A stretch of DNA of 35,157 nucleotides from contig CAZRDM010000022.1 in assembly GCA_964598845.1 (NCBI GenBank), positions 1 through 35,157 on the forward strand, read 5' to 3'. Positions 32,524 through 35,157 of the stretch are shown piece after piece. Source of the stretch: FEN-987 sp964598845. GTDB taxonomy: Archaea; Thermoproteota; Bathyarchaeia; 40CM-2-53-6. A program made the position numbers and the translations under genes. The stretch's first letter is position 1, and each line of letters opens with the position of its first letter. A model generated the notes under the pieces. That model worked only from the letters and a program-made list of their open reading frames with translations. It was not told the DNA's origin and searched no databases.

Positions 32524-33081
32524 TTATTCTACGAGCCTTCCCTCGCGATCGATCCGTCCACGTCTTATGCGTGTCGAAGAAATAGGTCGTCCATCCTCTG
32601 CAAGGATAAGTTCAATCGGAACGATTGCAAGCGACTTCAAGCCGTTGGTCTTTCTCATCGAGTTGATTTCGTAAGCCGTCTTGATAGTTCGCCTACTCAC
32701 AACCAGAGCTTGGATGTGTGGGTCTTCTATTGTTGGTCCGTAACGGTCGTGAAGTGGTACAATCTCAGCTCTAGACCGCAATTCCCATCGAGAGAGCAAT
32801 CGCGCAAGGTCTCTCTCCCTAGTCGCGTACGGGTCCACTTTGTGAGGTTTGTGGAGCCTACGTACAAATTGATCGCTCGTTATTCCAATTATTACTTTGC
32901 GACCTACCGCGAAAGCTTTCCTGAGCAGTTCCCGATGTCCTCGATGTAGAGCGTCGAATGTGCCCCCTATCGCGACAAGGGCCAATTTTCTCTTTATTCC
33001 TTCGGTCCTCTTAGTGCCACTCGTGAGCGTCGCGAGCCGCGCCAAGTGCCATGCAACGTTTTCTGACTTCCAAGTTAGCAC
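32524..33081 (-). CDS. coaD: phosphopantetheine adenylyltransferase, archaeal type
   Basis: A 185-residue nucleotidyltransferase that joins 4'-phosphopantetheine and ATP to dephospho-CoA, the penultimate CoA step. The HxGH motif is in GGTFDALHRGHREL (39-52), and ISSTRIRRG near 166-174 is the family's second ATP-binding motif. The first about 32 residues before LALVAIGGTFD are extra compared with relatives; TTG at 32985 (with GAAGGAATAAAGAG upstream) would remove them and may be the true start. It follows pantoate kinase by 20 bases on the same strand. Confidence 0.9.
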   Translation of the reverse strand: MLTWKSENVAWHLARLATLTSGTKRTEGIKRKLALVAIGGTFDALHRGHRELLRKAFAVGRKVIIGITSDQFVRRLHKPHKVDPYATRERDLARLLSRWELRSRAEIVPLHDRYGPTIEDPHIQALVVSRRTIKTAYEINSMRKTNGLKSLAIVPIELILAEDGRPISSTRIRRGRIDREGRLVE

Positions 33082-33101
33082 ATTTAGTGCTTTGCATTAC
33101 G

Positions 33102-34031
33102 TCATCCCATCAAGCGGGCGCCTCGGTGATCGAGCTTTGTAGCAAAGGTTGTTGCCGAAGAAAATGACTTTCGAACGGCTCTCAAGATCCGAGTTCCCTT
33201 AGAATCTTCAGCCACTCCGTGAACTGCCTTTCCAATCATGTTTTGAGCCACTCCGACTGCCCCTCCAGACATCATTGTATCCATCACGCGTGTTATCTCT
33301 GGTGTTTGGAATTCTGCTTCTTTGCTGAAGGCTCGAGCCTTCAGCAAAAATGTGGCTAAGTCGGGCCGTCGACGGATTGACTTCATTGCTCGCTGCGCGG
33401 CGGGGTTTACTCTGGTTGCTATGTCTGCTTGGGAGAGAGCGTTACGTGTCGGAATCGGTCCCAAGTAAACACAAAGTATCAGATGATCTTCGGGGAAGCG
33501 TAGTCTGTCGATCAATCCTATGCCTGGAGCTCCGGGTTCGGTCACCAGAACAAAGCCACCCAGCAAAAGAGCCGATGCTGTTCCCAACCCAGTTCGGTTC
33601 ACGACTTCGGCTATGTGAGTGATTCGACCAATCTCGTTGAAGGTTATCGGAAATCCAGCTGCATCCACGAGCGCCACACATGAAGCCATTGTTCCGGCTG
33701 CGCTAGTGCCATATCCAGCAGCAATTGGAACGCTTACCTTTATGTCGACTCGCACATCGAGCGTGAACTGAAATTTTGCCAACAGCTTCTTGAGCGCCCA
33801 AATCGTGGTTCGCGCTTCGGGCGCCGGTTTCGAGTTTATTCGTATCTGAATCCGAGACTTAGAGGACTTGCGAATTAGCACGCGTGCCCGCACACCACGT
33901 GCAATGGCGAAACCACCGCCTCTCGCCCCGATCCTTTCCGGATCGGTGATCGGATTTCCGTTCCTGTCCGTGTCGCAGATTTCGAAGAAACTCGAAATGC
34001 CAGCGGGACAGATTGCCTCCGCCACTGGCAA
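33102..34031 (-). CDS. pantoate kinase (GHMP family)
   Basis: A 309-residue GHMP kinase, the archaea-specific enzyme that phosphorylates pantoate before coupling with beta-alanine. The N-terminus AICPAGISSFFEICD is family-typical, and PIAAGYGTSAAGTMASC near 106-122 is the ATP-binding GHMP motif (P-x-x-x-G-x-G-S/T-S). NRTGLGTASALLLGGFVLVTEPG and the C-terminal MSGGAVGVAQNMIGKAVHGV complete the match. TTG start at 34031 follows the ECF gene stop by 15 bases. The coding region contains a perfect 28-base palindrome (33321-33348). Confidence 0.92.
   Translation of the reverse strand: MPVAEAICPAGISSFFEICDTDRNGNPITDPERIGARGGGFAIARGVRARVLIRKSSKSRIQIRINSKPAPEARTTIWALKKLLAKFQFTLDVRVDIKVSVPIAAGYGTSAAGTMASCVALVDAAGFPITFNEIGRITHIAEVVNRTGLGTASALLLGGFVLVTEPGAPGIGLIDRLRFPEDHLILCVYLGPIPTRNALSQADIATRVNPAAQRAMKSIRRRPDLATFLLKARAFSKEAEFQTPEITRVMDTMMSGGAVGVAQNMIGKAVHGVAEDSKGTRILRAVRKSFSSATTFATKLDHRGARLMG
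33321..33348. repeat. perfect 28-base palindrome inside pantoate kinase gene
   Basis: Two complementary 14-base arms meet without spacer; the core reads GGCTCGAGCC and the ends TTTGCTG / CAGCAAA. It encodes the helix LLKARAFSKEA on the minus strand. Seen directly by arm comparison; the next flanking pair (C and A) does not match. Confidence 0.9.
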
Positions 34032-34046
34032 GGAGCTGGGTCCACC

Positions 34047-34832
34047 CTAACGGGGTTCGGTTTCCGTAGAGCCCACGCCTGCTCGAAGACTTGGAAAGGC
34101 TGCCCTGCAGGCGGCTACAACTGGAGGAGTTAGAATGACTAGAAATGGGATCTCTGAGAAGTAGTTCGAACCTGTGACCACTAAGATGAATGAGGCGGCG
34201 AGTGGTTTCGTGCCGAGTAGTAGTACAGCAGGTAGACCAATTATTGCACTGTAGATAACAATTCCCAAGCCGATGATGAAAGTCCCTACTGCAAGCCCGA
34301 TTGATGCGGCTATCTCAAAGTCGGCCCACTTGTTGCGAAGTATTGTGAGCGCAATAATTGCGATTACTGCGATCAAACCTGCTAGGCCAGCTAAGTATTG
34401 AGGACTCTGAAAACCAGCGGTGCCGAACAAAAGGTAGATTCCGTATGCCAGTGCTAAAGCCAGGATCGGCTGAAGAAGTAGGCTTATTGCCAGAAGGAGG
34501 CGTTTCTCAGAACCCACGGAACTTCTTTGTGTTAACCATCCAATGATGAAGAAGCCGATGAAGTTGGACGGGACTCCCACAAGCAGACTGAGAAGTGCGT
34601 CATGGTGACCATAGATCGTATCCGCCAAGAAGATTCCGATGGCAGCGCCAATTCCGCCAACCCAAGGGCCAAATAGTACGCTAAAGGTGGCGGGAACGAA
34701 TACCTGTGGCCAGAATCTTACCCCGAACACCAGAAGGGGAAAAGCCAACCAGAGGGCTCCGACTCCAGCATACAGTGCCGCGTTGACGGCGGTCGTTGCA
34801 AGTTGGAGAGAAATGGGCATTCTGCGATTCAT
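34047..34832 (-). CDS. ECF transporter S component-like membrane protein
   Basis: A 261-residue, very hydrophobic protein with about seven membrane helices. The first 100 residues look like an ECF substrate-binding (S) component: a helix ending in GVRFWPQVFVPATFS, then LFGPWVGGIGAAIGIFLADTIYG, the loop pattern typical of these proteins. The length exceeds the usual 180-200, with extra helices in the C-terminal half. The energy-coupling A/T parts are not in the window. Placement upstream of pantoate kinase and PPAT, with 15 bases to the next gene, suggests uptake of a CoA precursor, but substrate assignment is by context only. ATG start assumed at 34832. Confidence 0.7.
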   Translation of the reverse strand: MNRRMPISLQLATTAVNAALYAGVGALWLAFPLLVFGVRFWPQVFVPATFSVLFGPWVGGIGAAIGIFLADTIYGHHDALLSLLVGVPSNFIGFFIIGWLTQRSSVGSEKRLLLAISLLLQPILALALAYGIYLLFGTAGFQSPQYLAGLAGLIAVIAIIALTILRNKWADFEIAASIGLAVGTFIIGLGIVIYSAIIGLPAVLLLGTKPLAASFILVVTGSNYFSEIPFLVILTPPVVAACRAAFPSLRAGVGSTETEPR

Positions 34833-34931
34833 AGCACTTCTCCCTTTCCCAGACCATGCTTGCCTATTCTAGTTTTACCTTGCACGATTGTTGATGATTG
34901 CGTTGAACCGATCCAGCTTGGTTTACGAAAC

Positions 34932-34940
34932 TTTAAGATA
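34932..34940 (+). promoter_or_regulatory. TATA box of the tRNA-Gln gene
   Basis: TTTAAGATA ends 26 bases before the first base of the tRNA, as usual for archaeal tRNA promoters. Confidence 0.65.
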
Positions 34941-34966
34941 CGGCCGCTTACGTGCCTTGAGTCTGT

Positions 34967-35130
34967 AGCCCGGTGGTGTAGTGGTCAAACTCACTGCGAG
35001 GGCTAGGCATAGCATTGGCGCCAGAAAATTGCCACTAGACGGCTCTGGATCCCCTCCACCAGAGGAGATACCTGCCGACGGGAGTTCGAAAGGCTTCTGC
35101 AGCAGCCCGAAGATCTCCCCCGGGCTACCA
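34967..35130 (+). tRNA. tRNA-Gln(CUG) with three introns
   Basis: A cloverleaf is restored when three introns are removed. Acceptor AGCCCGG (34967-34973) pairs with CCGGGCT (35120-35126), followed by discriminator A and encoded CCA (35128-35130). The D arm is GTGT/TCAC with loop 34980-34990. The anticodon stem is GCG+GG pairing with CCTGC (35071-35075), and the loop CTCTGG+A holds anticodon CTG at 35045-35047. The T stem is GGGAG/CTCCC and the loop reads TTCGAAT after splicing. Intron 1: 34999-35040 (29/30), intron 2: 35049-35069 (37/38), intron 3: 35091-35113 (59/60). Intron 3 forms a perfect bulge-helix-bulge (TTCG/CGAA between bulges AAA and GAT). Confidence 0.92.
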
Positions 35131-35157
35131 TTCCTACGCTGTAACTTGTACCGTTTT

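Overview
The window is a gene-dense, roughly 50% GC archaeal chromosome segment. Archaeal marks are A-type ATP synthase subunits, a geranylgeranyl reductase-type flavoprotein, a bifunctional fructose-1,6-bisphosphate aldolase/phosphatase, the archaeal CoA route (pantoate kinase plus archaeal phosphopantetheine adenylyltransferase), TATA boxes about 25 bases upstream of leaderless or near-leaderless genes, many TTG/GTG starts, and a tRNA-Gln interrupted by three introns. Complex I, a CuA-bearing oxidase subunit II, a haem farnesyltransferase and an acyl-CoA dehydrogenase/ETF/FixCX set suggest an aerobic or microaerobic organism that oxidises acyl-CoA. The multi-intron tRNA and protein style point to the Thermoproteota (Nitrososphaeria- or Caldarchaeales-like) more than to Euryarchaeota, but this is inference and no lineage marker settles it.

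Layout. 1-237: start of a secreted protein running off the left edge. 756-1949: nicotinate phosphoribosyltransferase. 2072-3613: respiratory cluster with a small two-helix protein, oxidase subunit II and haem farnesyltransferase, but no subunit I. 3622-4800: geranylgeranyl reductase. 4871-16256: bioenergetic block. NuoN (minus) stands divergent from a short A-ATPase cluster H-E-C-K (plus), which converges on a minus-strand nuo operon in the order A-H-J-K-M-L-M. The operon has every membrane-arm subunit, with two NuoM-type proteins, but no NuoB, NuoC/D or NuoI. 16380-21258: zinc ribbon, polyprenyl synthase, triosephosphate isomerase divergent from FBP aldolase/phosphatase, a shrunken CoA-binding protein, a 2-hydroxyacid (phosphoglycerate) dehydrogenase and a tRNA-binding domain protein. 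21364-26063: acyl-CoA dehydrogenase, FixC, FixX, EtfB and EtfA, a route from acyl-CoA to quinone. 26222-33081: accessory stretch with two surface-exposed sequon-rich proteins, a dCTP deaminase/dUTPase-fold protein, AlaX, small conserved or unknown proteins, a decayed PPC-domain gene and long gene-poor gaps. 32524-34832: ECF-type membrane protein, pantoate kinase and PPAT, a probable CoA operon. 34967-35130: tRNA-Gln(CUG) with introns at 29/30, 37/38 and 59/60.

How the genes work together: ETF/FixCX and complex I would feed a quinone pool, the oxidase and complex I would build the proton gradient, and the A-ATPase would use it. CtaB supplies the haem of the oxidase. Polyprenyl synthase and the reductase make and saturate the isoprenoid chains of lipids and quinones. 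Several complexes are split, with key subunits outside the window. No CRISPR array, insertion sequence, integrase or phage gene was seen.
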